Part shown: in pieces, positions 15,270 to 23,843 of the stretch | How positions within the stretch are numbered: position 1 is the stretch's first letter | How the letters are laid out: every line of letters starts with the position of its first letter | Assembly (NCBI RefSeq): GCF_001693775.2 | Contig: NZ_MBEW02000020.1 | Coordinates: 1-38,883, forward strand | Source of the DNA: Criibacterium bergeronii | GTDB lineage: Bacteria; Bacillota; Clostridia; Peptostreptococcales; Filifactoraceae | Reading direction: 5' to 3' | Length of the DNA stretch: 38,883 bases | Made by a program: the position numbers and the translations under genes | The notes under the pieces: generated by a model | What the model saw: the letters and a program-made list of their open reading frames with translations, nothing else | What the model was told of the DNA's origin: nothing | Databases searched by the model: none

Positions 15270-15935
15270 ATGAAAGATTATGGGATTTTTGATGTAATGG
15301 GGCCAATAATGATTGGACCTTCCAGCTCACATACGGCAGGAGCTGCAAGATTGGCTAGACTAGCTGCTAAAATTTCAGGCAAGGATTTTGAAGAGGTCAC
15401 ATTCTACTTACATGGCTCTTTTGCAAAAACTTATCTAGGTCATGGTACGGATAAGGCTTTGGTAGCAGGTGTTATGGGTATGCTACCTGATGATGATAAC
15501 TTGCCTTATTCTCATGAAATAGCAAGAAAAAAGGGGTTAAAATATTCTTTTGTTGAAACAGATTTAGGAGATGTGCACCCAAACTCTGTAAAAATAGTTA
15601 TGAAGTATCCTACCGGAAGAATAGCATCTGTTACAGGCTCTTCGATTGGTGGTGGGAATATTAAGATAATAGATATAGATGGATTAAAACTGGATTTTAC
15701 AAATGACTTTCCAACTATTGTATTAAAATATGGTGAGCAAAAGGGTATAATTTCTTTTGTATCAACTATTTTGGCAGAAAGTGGATACAATATTGAAAAG
15801 ATGATTACTGATAAAAGTGATGATATGGTCACTTTATTAGTCGAAGTGAGTGAAGAGCCTAGTGAGGAAATTTTAGACAAAATTTTAAATGATAAGAGAT
15901 TTGCAATAACGAAGTTCATCCAAGGAGGATACTAA
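15270..15935 (+). CDS. sdaAB: L-serine dehydratase, iron-sulfur-dependent, beta subunit
   Basis: With SdaAA this forms the oxygen-sensitive [4Fe-4S] enzyme that turns L-serine into pyruvate and ammonia. The N-terminal substrate motif PSSSHTAGAARLARLA and a C-terminal ACT domain (about 150-215) are visible. The ATG at 15270 is chosen over an in-frame TTG five codons earlier, since GAGG lies just before it; this gives 221 residues. It is first in the operon, behind a consensus promoter, and one base separates it from sdaAA. A two-subunit enzyme is typical of Gram-positive anaerobes, where serine serves as a fermentation substrate. Confidence 0.95.
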   Translation: MKDYGIFDVMGPIMIGPSSSHTAGAARLARLAAKISGKDFEEVTFYLHGSFAKTYLGHGTDKALVAGVMGMLPDDDNLPYSHEIARKKGLKYSFVETDLGDVHPNSVKIVMKYPTGRIASVTGSSIGGGNIKIIDIDGLKLDFTNDFPTIVLKYGEQKGIISFVSTILAESGYNIEKMITDKSDDMVTLLVEVSEEPSEEILDKILNDKRFAITKFIQGGY

Positions 15936-15936
15936 A

Positions 15937-16854
15937 ATGCTGCTTACTCAAGAAAGTATAGTTAATGAATGTAAAAATAGAAATATATATATATATGATT
16001 TAGCTATCGAAGATGAGATAAAAAGGTCATGTACTACTAAGGAGGATATTTACAAGGAGTTTTCAAATATTCTTCACGTCATGAGAAAATCGGCTTTTAA
16101 ATATCTTAGCAGCTATAGTACCACTGCTACTAATATGATTGACGGATTTTCAAGAAAAATGATGGACTATTTTGAAAAGGGCGACTCATATATAGGTGAT
16201 TGTGGTGTAAAAGCTATGGCGATGGCATTTTCTACAATTGAAGTAAATGCGACTATGGGAAAGATAGTAGCAGCTCCAACTGCCGGTGCATCAGGAATAT
16301 TGCCGGCAGCCGTCCTTATTGCTCAAGAAAAATTTGATTTTGATGATGAAACTCTTATAAAGGGGTTAATTACAGCCGGTTATGTGGGTAGATTAATAGG
16401 TAGATACTTCAACTTCGCAGGTGCTGAGGGTGGTTGCCAAGCAGAATGTGGTTCGGCGGCATCGATGGCAGCGGCTGCACTTACTCAAATGAAGGGTGGA
16501 AGTGTAGAGCAGTGTTTTGATGCGGCATCTTTTGCCTTATTAAATGTTATGGGATTGGTCTGTGACCCTGTTGCAGGCTTGGTAGAATTCCCATGTACAT
16601 TTAGAAATTCATCAGGGGTGATAAACGCACTTATTTGTGCTGATATTGCACTTGCAGATGTAAAATCTTTTATACCTTATGAAGAGGTGCTTACTGCTGC
16701 AAATAATGTTGGCAAGGCTTTGCCATATACGCTTAGAGAAACAAGTCTTGGTGGTGTAGCAATGACAGCCTCGGGCTTGGAGATAAAAGAAAAATATCAG
16801 GGAATTATTGAGCAAAGAAGGGCAGATTTGGATAAGATAACCAATACGAACTAA
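15937..16854 (+). CDS. sdaAA: L-serine dehydratase, iron-sulfur-dependent, alpha subunit
   Basis: This is the catalytic subunit that carries the [4Fe-4S] cluster. The 305 residues show the motif APTAGASGILPA (113-124), the glycine/alanine-rich segment AGAEGGCQAECGSAAS with C167 and C171, and VCDPVAGLVEFPC with C209 and C220; these cysteines include the expected cluster ligands. AGGAGG precedes the ATG. It follows sdaAB by one base and precedes a membrane protein by 21 bases, so all are likely on one mRNA. Confidence 0.96.
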   Translation: MLLTQESIVNECKNRNIYIYDLAIEDEIKRSCTTKEDIYKEFSNILHVMRKSAFKYLSSYSTTATNMIDGFSRKMMDYFEKGDSYIGDCGVKAMAMAFSTIEVNATMGKIVAAPTAGASGILPAAVLIAQEKFDFDDETLIKGLITAGYVGRLIGRYFNFAGAEGGCQAECGSAASMAAAALTQMKGGSVEQCFDAASFALLNVMGLVCDPVAGLVEFPCTFRNSSGVINALICADIALADVKSFIPYEEVLTAANNVGKALPYTLRETSLGGVAMTASGLEIKEKYQGIIEQRRADLDKITNTN

Positions 16855-16875
16855 AACCATGTAAAAGGAGGCATA

Positions 16876-18174
16876 GTGAAGAATATAAAAGACAAGATTA
16901 TAAATTTTTTCCCAAGTGTTAGTGAGGGAATACATTCTGAGTCGCAGTATAAAATAATTTATATTTTACCTGTGATGACGTTGTTATTTGCATTCGTTTA
17001 CAACTCCCCCTTAGAGATTGTCAATGGTTTAATTAAAATTATTTTAATTAATGACCAATTTGCTACAGATTATACTTATGCAGTATCAACCGGAGCAGCA
17101 CTTGCAAATTCTGCTATAATTGTGCTACTCAATATATGGCTTATCAGAAAATTGGATTTCAAGCTAAATGGTATGCTTATTTCAGCTCTGTTTTTGTTGT
17201 CCGGCTTTGCATTTGTAGGTAAGACTTTATTTAATATTTGGCCGTTTTATATTGGCGGATATTTTTATGCTAAGGTCAGAAAAATAGACTATAGAAGTAC
17301 ATTCGTAACCAGTATGTACTCTACCGCTCTTGCACCTATAGTAATGGTAATAGCTAACAATTTTTCTGTAAATCCGGCTGCTGCGGTAATATTAGGCTAT
17401 ATGATTGGTATATTTTTGGGTTATGTTATGCCTGAGATATCCAAACAGGTGCTTGTTGCCCATAGCGGATACAATCTACACAATGCAGGCTTTGCAGCAG
17501 GATTTTTAGGTATAATTGCAAATTCTATATTGTTGGCATTTGCAAAACCAATTCATTCAGAAAACATAATTAATCCTAATATGGATATAAAGCTGTTTAT
17601 ATTTTTTGGAGTTTATTTTTTAATTTTAATTTTATTGGGATACATCTATAACGGCTATAGTTTTGCAGGATATAATAAATTATTAAGTTATTCAGGGAGA
17701 TTAATAACTGATTTTACAAAACTTTGCGGTACGCCGCTTACGTTAATAAACATGGGGTTTGTAGGCTTGATGGCACTTGCTTACATAATACTTATGGGTG
17801 CAAATCTTAATGGAGCAGTGATTGCAGGACTACTTTGTGTGACCGGATTTGCATCATTTGGTAATCATCCAAAAAATATTGCCTCAATTTTACTTGGTAT
17901 AATGATTGCATCAAATTTTGTGACAAGCGATGTTAGTTATACAATGACTGTTATTGCCGGATTATTTGGTACGAATTTATCACCTATTGTTGGAGAATTC
18001 GGGTTTATATATGGACTTATAATAGGACCGTTACATTTGGCACTTGTTACAAACATTGGCACGCTACACGCTGGACTTAATCTATATAACAACGGTCTTT
18101 CTGGCGGTATAATTGCAATGGTATTTACTCCAATTTTTGATGCTTTTAAATTTAAACCTAAAGGCTGGGAATAA
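16876..18174 (+). CDS. DUF1576-type polytopic membrane protein
   Basis: The 432 residues form about ten to twelve hydrophobic segments. Conserved-looking motifs include FNIWPFYIGGY, AHSGYNLHNAGFAAG and GNHPKN, which I recall from DUF1576 proteins of Bacillota; function is not known for that family. Translation starts at GTG 16876 behind a strong AAGGAGG. It is third in the serine dehydratase operon and may be a transporter for serine or a related compound; that is inferred from position only. The well-known serine transporters SdaC and SstT look different. Confidence 0.75.
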   Translation: MKNIKDKIINFFPSVSEGIHSESQYKIIYILPVMTLLFAFVYNSPLEIVNGLIKIILINDQFATDYTYAVSTGAALANSAIIVLLNIWLIRKLDFKLNGMLISALFLLSGFAFVGKTLFNIWPFYIGGYFYAKVRKIDYRSTFVTSMYSTALAPIVMVIANNFSVNPAAAVILGYMIGIFLGYVMPEISKQVLVAHSGYNLHNAGFAAGFLGIIANSILLAFAKPIHSENIINPNMDIKLFIFFGVYFLILILLGYIYNGYSFAGYNKLLSYSGRLITDFTKLCGTPLTLINMGFVGLMALAYIILMGANLNGAVIAGLLCVTGFASFGNHPKNIASILLGIMIASNFVTSDVSYTMTVIAGLFGTNLSPIVGEFGFIYGLIIGPLHLALVTNIGTLHAGLNLYNNGLSGGIIAMVFTPIFDAFKFKPKGWE

Positions 18175-18208
18175 TCACGATTTATTTAAAAATTAAACGG
18201 GAGAAAAT

Positions 18209-18550
18209 ATGTTTGAAAATAAGAAAATAACAAAAATTGCTGATGAGACAGCTACTTATTTTTTAAATAGAGACGCATTTAAAGTGGAAACTCTTATTGA
18301 AAAAACTGCTGAGTTTACTACTATTGTTGTGGAGGCTTATGGTGCGGTTATTGAAGAAGAAGAACTTATAGGTCTTACAAAAACTCTTAATCAAAAACAT
18401 AGAGAAAGAGAAATGGAAGAATATTACTGGACGCTTGCCGGAGAAGGTCAAGAGTCCGAAGAGCTTGCATTGGTGGCGGTAATGGTGGATGAGGCTCATA
18501 TCAGAAGAGGTATAGGGAAAATAAGAATAGAGCTTAAAAGAGTAAATTAA
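18209..18550 (+). CDS. Small acidic protein of unknown function
   Basis: This 113-residue soluble protein is rich in glutamate (runs such as EEEEL and EREMEEYYW) and has no signal or membrane segment. I do not recognise a family. GGGAG lies 6 bases before the ATG, and the gene is 34 bases after the DUF1576 gene and before a strong terminator, so it is the last gene of the serine dehydratase transcript. Confidence 0.6.
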   Translation: MFENKKITKIADETATYFLNRDAFKVETLIEKTAEFTTIVVEAYGAVIEEEELIGLTKTLNQKHREREMEEYYWTLAGEGQESEELALVAVMVDEAHIRRGIGKIRIELKRVN

Positions 18551-18617
18551 TGTATGAATGTAAGACTAGTGTAATACTAATTTTCCCTTGAAATATTACC
18601 AAAGCTAATAAAAATAA

Positions 18618-18654
18618 AAATAAATCCAAGTCATGGTTTGACTTGGATTTATTT
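18618..18654 (+). terminator. Terminator of the serine dehydratase operon
   Basis: A perfect 16-bp stem (18618-18633 with 18639-18654) with a 5-base loop and A/T-rich flanks, able to work from both sides. Between it and the polA stop at 18849 I see nothing further. Confidence 0.85.
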
Positions 18655-18848
18655 TATGTTAAAAAAGTAATGGCTGTATATGTTGTTATGGTAAATTATA
18701 TTTTATACTATCATCTATTTAAAAAATCACTATGTTTGAAAAGGTGAAGCTGTATTTGGCTAGTGGGATTGCTAACGCTGTGAGCTAAGCGAACAAAAGT
18801 GTCAAAAGGAAAATACAATTGCATTTTCAATTAGATTTTAGTATTAAT

Positions 18849-21497
18849 TTATTTTGTATCATACCAAGATTTTCCTGATTGGACGTCTGCTTTTAAAGAG
18901 GATTTTAGTTTATAAGCGTGCTCCATTTCTTCTTTTAGTAGCTTTTCTACTATTTCCTTTTCATCCATGGTAGCTTCGATTATCAGTTCGTCATGGATTT
19001 GGAGTATCAGTTTTGATTTTAATTTCTCTTTTTTCAGTCTTTTAGAAACCTTTACCATAGCAATCTTGATAATATCTGCTGCACTACCTTGGACAGGGGT
19101 GTTCATAGCAAGTCTTTTGCCTAGATTTTTTTGGATAAAGTTTTTCATATTTATTTGTGGTATATATCTTCTCCTGTTTAAGAAGGTTGTGACATAACCG
19201 TCTTTTTCTGCTTGTTTTACGATGTCGTCCATATATTTTTCAATGTTTTTAAATCTATCAAGATAGTTTTTGATATATTCTCCTGCTTTTTTTCTGCCTA
19301 TGCCTAGGTTATTTGACAGACCAAAATCGCTTATGCCGTATACAATGCCAAAGTTTACTGCCTTTGCGGCAGAACGTAATTCCTTTGTGACTTCATCAAT
19401 GGGTACTTCAAATACTTCTGATGCTGTCCTGGTATGGATGTCTATGCCTTCATTAAATCCGTCTATTAGGACAGTTTCGTTTGATATGTCTGCAAGGACT
19501 CTTAGCTCTATTTGTGAGTAGTCAGCATCGACTAAGATGTCACCGTCTTTTGCGATAAATGCCTTTCTCAAATTTCTACCTATGGCATCTCTTACCGGAA
19601 TGTTTTGCAGGTTTGGTTCTGTGGATGAAATCCTGCCTGTGGCGGTGATTGTCTGATTAAATGATGAATGAATCCTACCTGTATCTTTATTTATAATAGC
19701 CAGCAATCCGTCTACATAGGTTGATAATAATTTTGTATATGTCCTATAGGAGAGGATTTTTTCTACTATCGGATGTGCGTCAATCAGATTTTCTAATACT
19801 TTTGCATCTGTAGAGTATCCTGTCTTAGTTTTTTTGCCTGTAGGAAGACCTAAATCTTCAAATAGCACCTTACCAAGCTGTTTTGGAGAATTTATGTTAA
19901 ACTCCTGATTTGCCAGCTGGTAAATGTCTTTTTCAAGCTGCATAATTACTGAGCTGAACTCTTTTTTTGCGTCTAAAAGAGCAGCTTTATCTATAGCTAC
20001 TCCTGCGTATTGCATATCGCCAAGCACTGTTACTAGTGGCATTTCTACGTCAAAAAATAGAGAGCTCATATCCCAAGCTTTTATTTTTTCTGTTTGTTTT
20101 TCAATAGCTCCTTTTACTATATACATCATTTGTAAATAGTAAGGCTCAATTTCTTTTTTGTTAAAGCTGGTGATAACTTTTTTATTTTTGCCTTTGCCAA
20201 AGAAAGCTTCAGCAGAGTCTATTTCAGGCAGGCTATAGCTGGCTGATAGATTTGAGATATCATAGCTACTGGCGTCCGGGTCAAACAGGTACTGAGCTAT
20301 TTTGCTGTCAAAATAGACGTTTTTCATTTCTATATCGTAGGCTAACAGGGCGATGTAGTCTTCTTTTATATCAAAACCACATTTTTGTACCTCATCAGAA
20401 ATAAGTATAGGTTTTATTTTTTCGATATCTTTTTCATCAATACAATAGCTGTTTTTTTCTGTCATAATGCAAAGACTAAGTATTGCTCTGATATTTACAG
20501 GGGCATCTTCTTTTACTACTTTTATAAAAATTCTTTTTGAATTCTCAGCTAGTAACTTTTGCGGGTCGGTTGTATATTCTATTTCTTTTATTTTTTCATT
20601 TGAAACACTGCCATTTTCACTTACAACTTCATTTGAGGTGGAGGAGAGTCTTTTTACTAGAGATACCATATCTCTTTGTTGGAAAAATTCTGTAAGGTTT
20701 TTGGTATCTAGTCCATTGTATAATATTTCTTCTGTTTCAAAATCTACAGGCAAGTCGCTGTGTATGGTGGCAAGTTTCTTGCTCATATAGGCTGATTCTT
20801 CGTCTGCGATTAATTTTTTTTGAACGGCACCTTTTATTTCATCGATGTGCTTGTAGATATTTTCTATGGATTTATATTCTTGTATTAGTTTTAGTCCTGT
20901 TTTTTCTCCTATGCCGGCAACTCCAGGTATATTGTCGGAGGAGTCGCCCATCAATGCTTTTAAATCTATAAATTCAGTAGGTGTAATGCCGTAGTCGTCT
21001 AGCATTTTTTGCTTGTCGACTACTTCTATTTCTGATATGCCTTTTTTTGTAAATAAGATGCTTACATTATCAGTGGCAAGCTGAAAGCTGTCTTTGTCTC
21101 CGGTGATGATGTAGGTTTTTAATCCGCTTTCTCCGGCTTTTTTTGCCACTACTCCTAATATGTCGTCTGCCTCAAAGCCCTCCAGCTCAAGTCTATTTAT
21201 CCCAAAAAAATCTATCATTTGCTTGAGTGGTTCAATCTGCTCAGCTAATTCATCGGGCATTTTTTTTCTGCCTGCTTTATACCCGTCATACATTTTGTGC
21301 CTGAAGGTGGGTGCTTTAAGGTCAAAGGCTACTGCAAAATGTGTTGGGGTGTACTCTTTTAAAATTTTGAATATTATGTTGGCAAAACCGTACAAGGCGT
21401 TGGTGTGTCTGCCTTTTTTGTCAGTCATTTCGGGCAAGGCATAAAACGCCCTGTTCATTAAAGAGTTTCCATCAATTATTATTACGAGGTTTTCCAT
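18849..21497 (-). CDS. polA: DNA polymerase I, proofreading site lost
   Basis: This repair and Okazaki-fragment polymerase has 882 residues. The 5'-3' exonuclease domain (about 1-290) is intact with GFEADD and ITGDKDSFQL. The middle 3'-5' exonuclease domain (about 300-470) lacks the DxE metal site, reading IFIKVVKED where proofreading enzymes have FDTET, so proofreading should be absent, as in many Gram-positive Pol I enzymes. The polymerase domain has motif A DADYSQIELR, motif B KAVNFGIVYG and motif C IHDEL. The ATG directly follows the TAG of the upstream gene with GGAGG in front, so translation is coupled. coaE, a frequent neighbour, is not found downstream. Confidence 0.97.
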   Translation of the reverse strand: MENLVIIIDGNSLMNRAFYALPEMTDKKGRHTNALYGFANIIFKILKEYTPTHFAVAFDLKAPTFRHKMYDGYKAGRKKMPDELAEQIEPLKQMIDFFGINRLELEGFEADDILGVVAKKAGESGLKTYIITGDKDSFQLATDNVSILFTKKGISEIEVVDKQKMLDDYGITPTEFIDLKALMGDSSDNIPGVAGIGEKTGLKLIQEYKSIENIYKHIDEIKGAVQKKLIADEESAYMSKKLATIHSDLPVDFETEEILYNGLDTKNLTEFFQQRDMVSLVKRLSSTSNEVVSENGSVSNEKIKEIEYTTDPQKLLAENSKRIFIKVVKEDAPVNIRAILSLCIMTEKNSYCIDEKDIEKIKPILISDEVQKCGFDIKEDYIALLAYDIEMKNVYFDSKIAQYLFDPDASSYDISNLSASYSLPEIDSAEAFFGKGKNKKVITSFNKKEIEPYYLQMMYIVKGAIEKQTEKIKAWDMSSLFFDVEMPLVTVLGDMQYAGVAIDKAALLDAKKEFSSVIMQLEKDIYQLANQEFNINSPKQLGKVLFEDLGLPTGKKTKTGYSTDAKVLENLIDAHPIVEKILSYRTYTKLLSTYVDGLLAIINKDTGRIHSSFNQTITATGRISSTEPNLQNIPVRDAIGRNLRKAFIAKDGDILVDADYSQIELRVLADISNETVLIDGFNEGIDIHTRTASEVFEVPIDEVTKELRSAAKAVNFGIVYGISDFGLSNNLGIGRKKAGEYIKNYLDRFKNIEKYMDDIVKQAEKDGYVTTFLNRRRYIPQINMKNFIQKNLGKRLAMNTPVQGSAADIIKIAMVKVSKRLKKEKLKSKLILQIHDELIIEATMDEKEIVEKLLKEEMEHAYKLKSSLKADVQSGKSWYDTK

Positions 21498-22925
21498 CTA
21501 ATCCTCCAAAGCTTTTATATTAAGCTGTATTTTATTCCTCAATTCACTTAGTTCACTAAATTCATAAAAAAATCTGACCTTTTGTTCTTTGACATTGTTT
21601 AAAATTGGACGCTCTTCAAGTATAAAATGTGTTGCTGATTGTAGCATATCTCTGAATGGGTCAATAGTTTGAGATATGTTCATGTAGTCATAATAGTGCC
21701 TTAAATAAAAAGCGTTTACAGCTCCACTGTCTTTATTTTCGTAGGATGCTATAGCGTCTTCATACAAAAGGTCATTATAAAATCTATCATAGAAAAGCTG
21801 TATATAGGAGTCTTTTTTTGCATATGCCTTTATAGATTTAAAATCGTCTGTATCAGAAATACCGCTGCTCTTGGAGTAGTCTATTTGATTACTGCTTAAA
21901 AAAACTACTCTAGCTAATTCTTTTACCATGCTTTCATAAAATCTTTGTCTTTCAAAGTCATTAGATTTTACATTTGAAAAATCTACAGCATCTATCCCTA
22001 AATAACCTTTTTGGTTATTTTGAAAGTCTCCCGCATAGGAGAGCTGAGATTTATCGTTATCTTTAAAGACAAAAAAGCCGTTAAAATATTTTTTATGAAT
22101 GTCCTTGAAAAGCTTTAGCTGCATATTTATAAGTGCTTTATACTTTTCTTGGTCTTGAGCAGAAATCGGCTTAATTGATACGCCCTCCAAAGGTCTTTGT
22201 ACCAAAGTATCTCCGGAAAGCTCATAGTAAGCAATCACATCAAATTTCATGCAAAGCTGATTTAAAATCAAATACGAATTTAGCTGATTATATTTATTTA
22301 AAACTTCTAATATTTTTCTTCTCATATCGGGAGAGGATTGTGCCGATGACTCATTCATTTGAGTGACTAAAGTCAGTAAGTCTGCAAAATCCTTATCATT
22401 TAAAATAGGTTTTAAGCCTTCTAGCTGAGATTTTTGTAAATCAATCTGCTCTTGTGAAATGGATTGAACGTCAGGAAACCCTTTACTTTCTAGGTCACTA
22501 TCGATGACTTGGTCAGTAGTATTCTTTTTTACGTCTTTTGTATCTACAGTGTTGTCTTGAGGCAGAGTAAGATATTTCTTTGAATAAATAGTCAAAAGAC
22601 TGTTAAAATCCATTATATTTTGTGAAACTGCACTGGTTGTGTAGACAGACTTTATATTCTCATCAGTATCATCGGTTGAATTTTCGTCCAAGGTATTATT
22701 AGAACTTTGTCTGGTCTTTTCTATAGAGTCTATAATTTTAATATATTTTCTCTTGAGACGATTAATCTGATAGGGTTTTAATTTATATTCCAGCTCACCT
22801 ATTAGAGAAGAGAAAACTTTTGAGTTTTGTCTTGAAGAGTCAAGTTTTACATAGGTTGAGTTTATTGCGTAACCGGTGAAAAATATGAAAAAAATTATCA
22901 GTAAAACAGGAAATCTATTTTTCAA
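21498..22925 (-). CDS. Membrane-anchored protein resembling a zinc metallopeptidase with degenerate site
   Basis: Function is unknown. The frame is open to 22961, but TTG at 22925 has GGGAGG with ideal spacing, giving 475 residues starting MKNRFPVLL. One membrane segment (about 6-22) is followed by a Ser/Asp/Asn-rich linker and a large extracytoplasmic domain. Its C-terminal third resembles secreted clostridial proteins with an HExxH zinc site: KELAR (335-339) stands where a HExxH would be, followed by SSNQID, KKDSYIQLFYDRF and an ending KEQKVRFFYEFSEL. Both histidines are replaced, so I infer a pseudo-peptidase. This rests on remembered motif patterns. It is co-transcribed with polA. Confidence 0.6.
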   Translation of the reverse strand: MKNRFPVLLIIFFIFFTGYAINSTYVKLDSSRQNSKVFSSLIGELEYKLKPYQINRLKRKYIKIIDSIEKTRQSSNNTLDENSTDDTDENIKSVYTTSAVSQNIMDFNSLLTIYSKKYLTLPQDNTVDTKDVKKNTTDQVIDSDLESKGFPDVQSISQEQIDLQKSQLEGLKPILNDKDFADLLTLVTQMNESSAQSSPDMRRKILEVLNKYNQLNSYLILNQLCMKFDVIAYYELSGDTLVQRPLEGVSIKPISAQDQEKYKALINMQLKLFKDIHKKYFNGFFVFKDNDKSQLSYAGDFQNNQKGYLGIDAVDFSNVKSNDFERQRFYESMVKELARVVFLSSNQIDYSKSSGISDTDDFKSIKAYAKKDSYIQLFYDRFYNDLLYEDAIASYENKDSGAVNAFYLRHYYDYMNISQTIDPFRDMLQSATHFILEERPILNNVKEQKVRFFYEFSELSELRNKIQLNIKALED

Positions 22926-22954
22926 AAATACCTCCCATAACTTAGTTAAAACAA

Positions 22955-22983
22955 TCGACAAATTTAATGCTCTATGATATTAT
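22955..22983 (+). promoter_or_regulatory. Promoter of the rightward gene at 23055
   Basis: TCGACA (22955-22960), 17-base spacer, TATTAT (22978-22983). Its -10 overlaps that of the leftward promoter in the palindrome ATATTATATAATAT, so the two promoters should compete. Confidence 0.5.
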
Positions 22984-23007
22984 ATAATATAAGTCTAAAA
23001 AAAACAA
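22979..23007 (-). promoter_or_regulatory. Promoter of the leftward pseudo-peptidase-polA transcript
   Basis: On the minus strand TTGTTT (23007-23002), 17-base spacer, TATAAT (22984-22979), about 50 bases before the TTG start. Confidence 0.6.
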
Positions 23008-23054
23008 ATCAATGTTGAAATTAACAAACCGCAACATGATAGCAAGAGGAGAAA

Positions 23055-23834
23055 ATGAGATTTTCACAGCTTGATATAAAAGAAAAAATCACGGTTTTTA
23101 TTGCGTTTTTGGGTATTTTTGCTCTAATTGGCTTTGCGTTAGGAGCGACAATCAATATTTTTAGTAGAGGTGCAGTTTTGCCTGATAAAAGTAAAAAGAC
23201 TAATCAGGTAGAAATAGCCAAAGAAAATAATTCCAATAATAGTACACAAAAACCGGCTGAAAACCCAAGCATATCTGAAAATACAAGTAAAGAAAGTGCC
23301 AATTCTACTGAGGAGTCGGCTGATATAATTGTACCCACAAACACGCAAGAGGATAAAAATCTTGATGAAATGACATTTGATACCTATGCAGTCGGCAAAG
23401 ATTTAAAAGAGGGTGTATATAGACTTATCGCAAGAAATGATAGTGCACCGGCTTACTACAGGGTTTCAAATAAAAATTCAACACAAGATATAGACATATA
23501 TCAGGATAATATATTTACTAACAGTACATATGTCGAACTGAAAAAAGGTCAGTATCTTTATGTTTCAGATGCAGATGTCAAATCATTAAGCGAAATAGAG
23601 CCGTACAAAGCTGATAGCGGAGTATATAAAGAAGGCGGATACAAGGTCGGGTTTGACTTACCGGCGGGCAGATATGCAGTAAGTCCGATAAGTGATGTTG
23701 GATATGTAGAGGTTTCAAACTCTGCTGATAAAAATGACAGCATAATTAAAGCATATATACAAAAGTCGTTAACAATAGATTTAAAGGACGGACAATTTAT
23801 ATTTATTTCACTGTCACAAATGATAAAGCAATAG
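23055..23834 (+). CDS. Membrane-anchored protein with two copies of a beta-rich repeat domain
   Basis: This 259-residue protein has one N-terminal membrane segment (about 13-32), a Ser/Asn/Glu-rich linker (45-105), and two related extracellular units (111-172 and 196-252). Each unit reads Y-x-V-G-x-D-L-x-x-G-x-Y near its start and ends in a D/E-L-K-x-G-Q-Y/F-(L/I) strand. Such GxDLPAGxY units are common in surface proteins of Bacillota, but their role is not known to me. GAGGAG precedes the ATG, and hemW follows after 9 bases, so both are probably on one mRNA. Confidence 0.7.
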   Translation: MRFSQLDIKEKITVFIAFLGIFALIGFALGATINIFSRGAVLPDKSKKTNQVEIAKENNSNNSTQKPAENPSISENTSKESANSTEESADIIVPTNTQEDKNLDEMTFDTYAVGKDLKEGVYRLIARNDSAPAYYRVSNKNSTQDIDIYQDNIFTNSTYVELKKGQYLYVSDADVKSLSEIEPYKADSGVYKEGGYKVGFDLPAGRYAVSPISDVGYVEVSNSADKNDSIIKAYIQKSLTIDLKDGQFIFISLSQMIKQ

Positions 23835-23843
23835 GAAAAATAT

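Noticed and set aside
18655-18848. Small gene or RNA between the sda terminator and polA
   Set aside because: Some GC-richer text (near 18760-18800) exists, but no stable fold, start with ribosome site, or repeat supports a feature.
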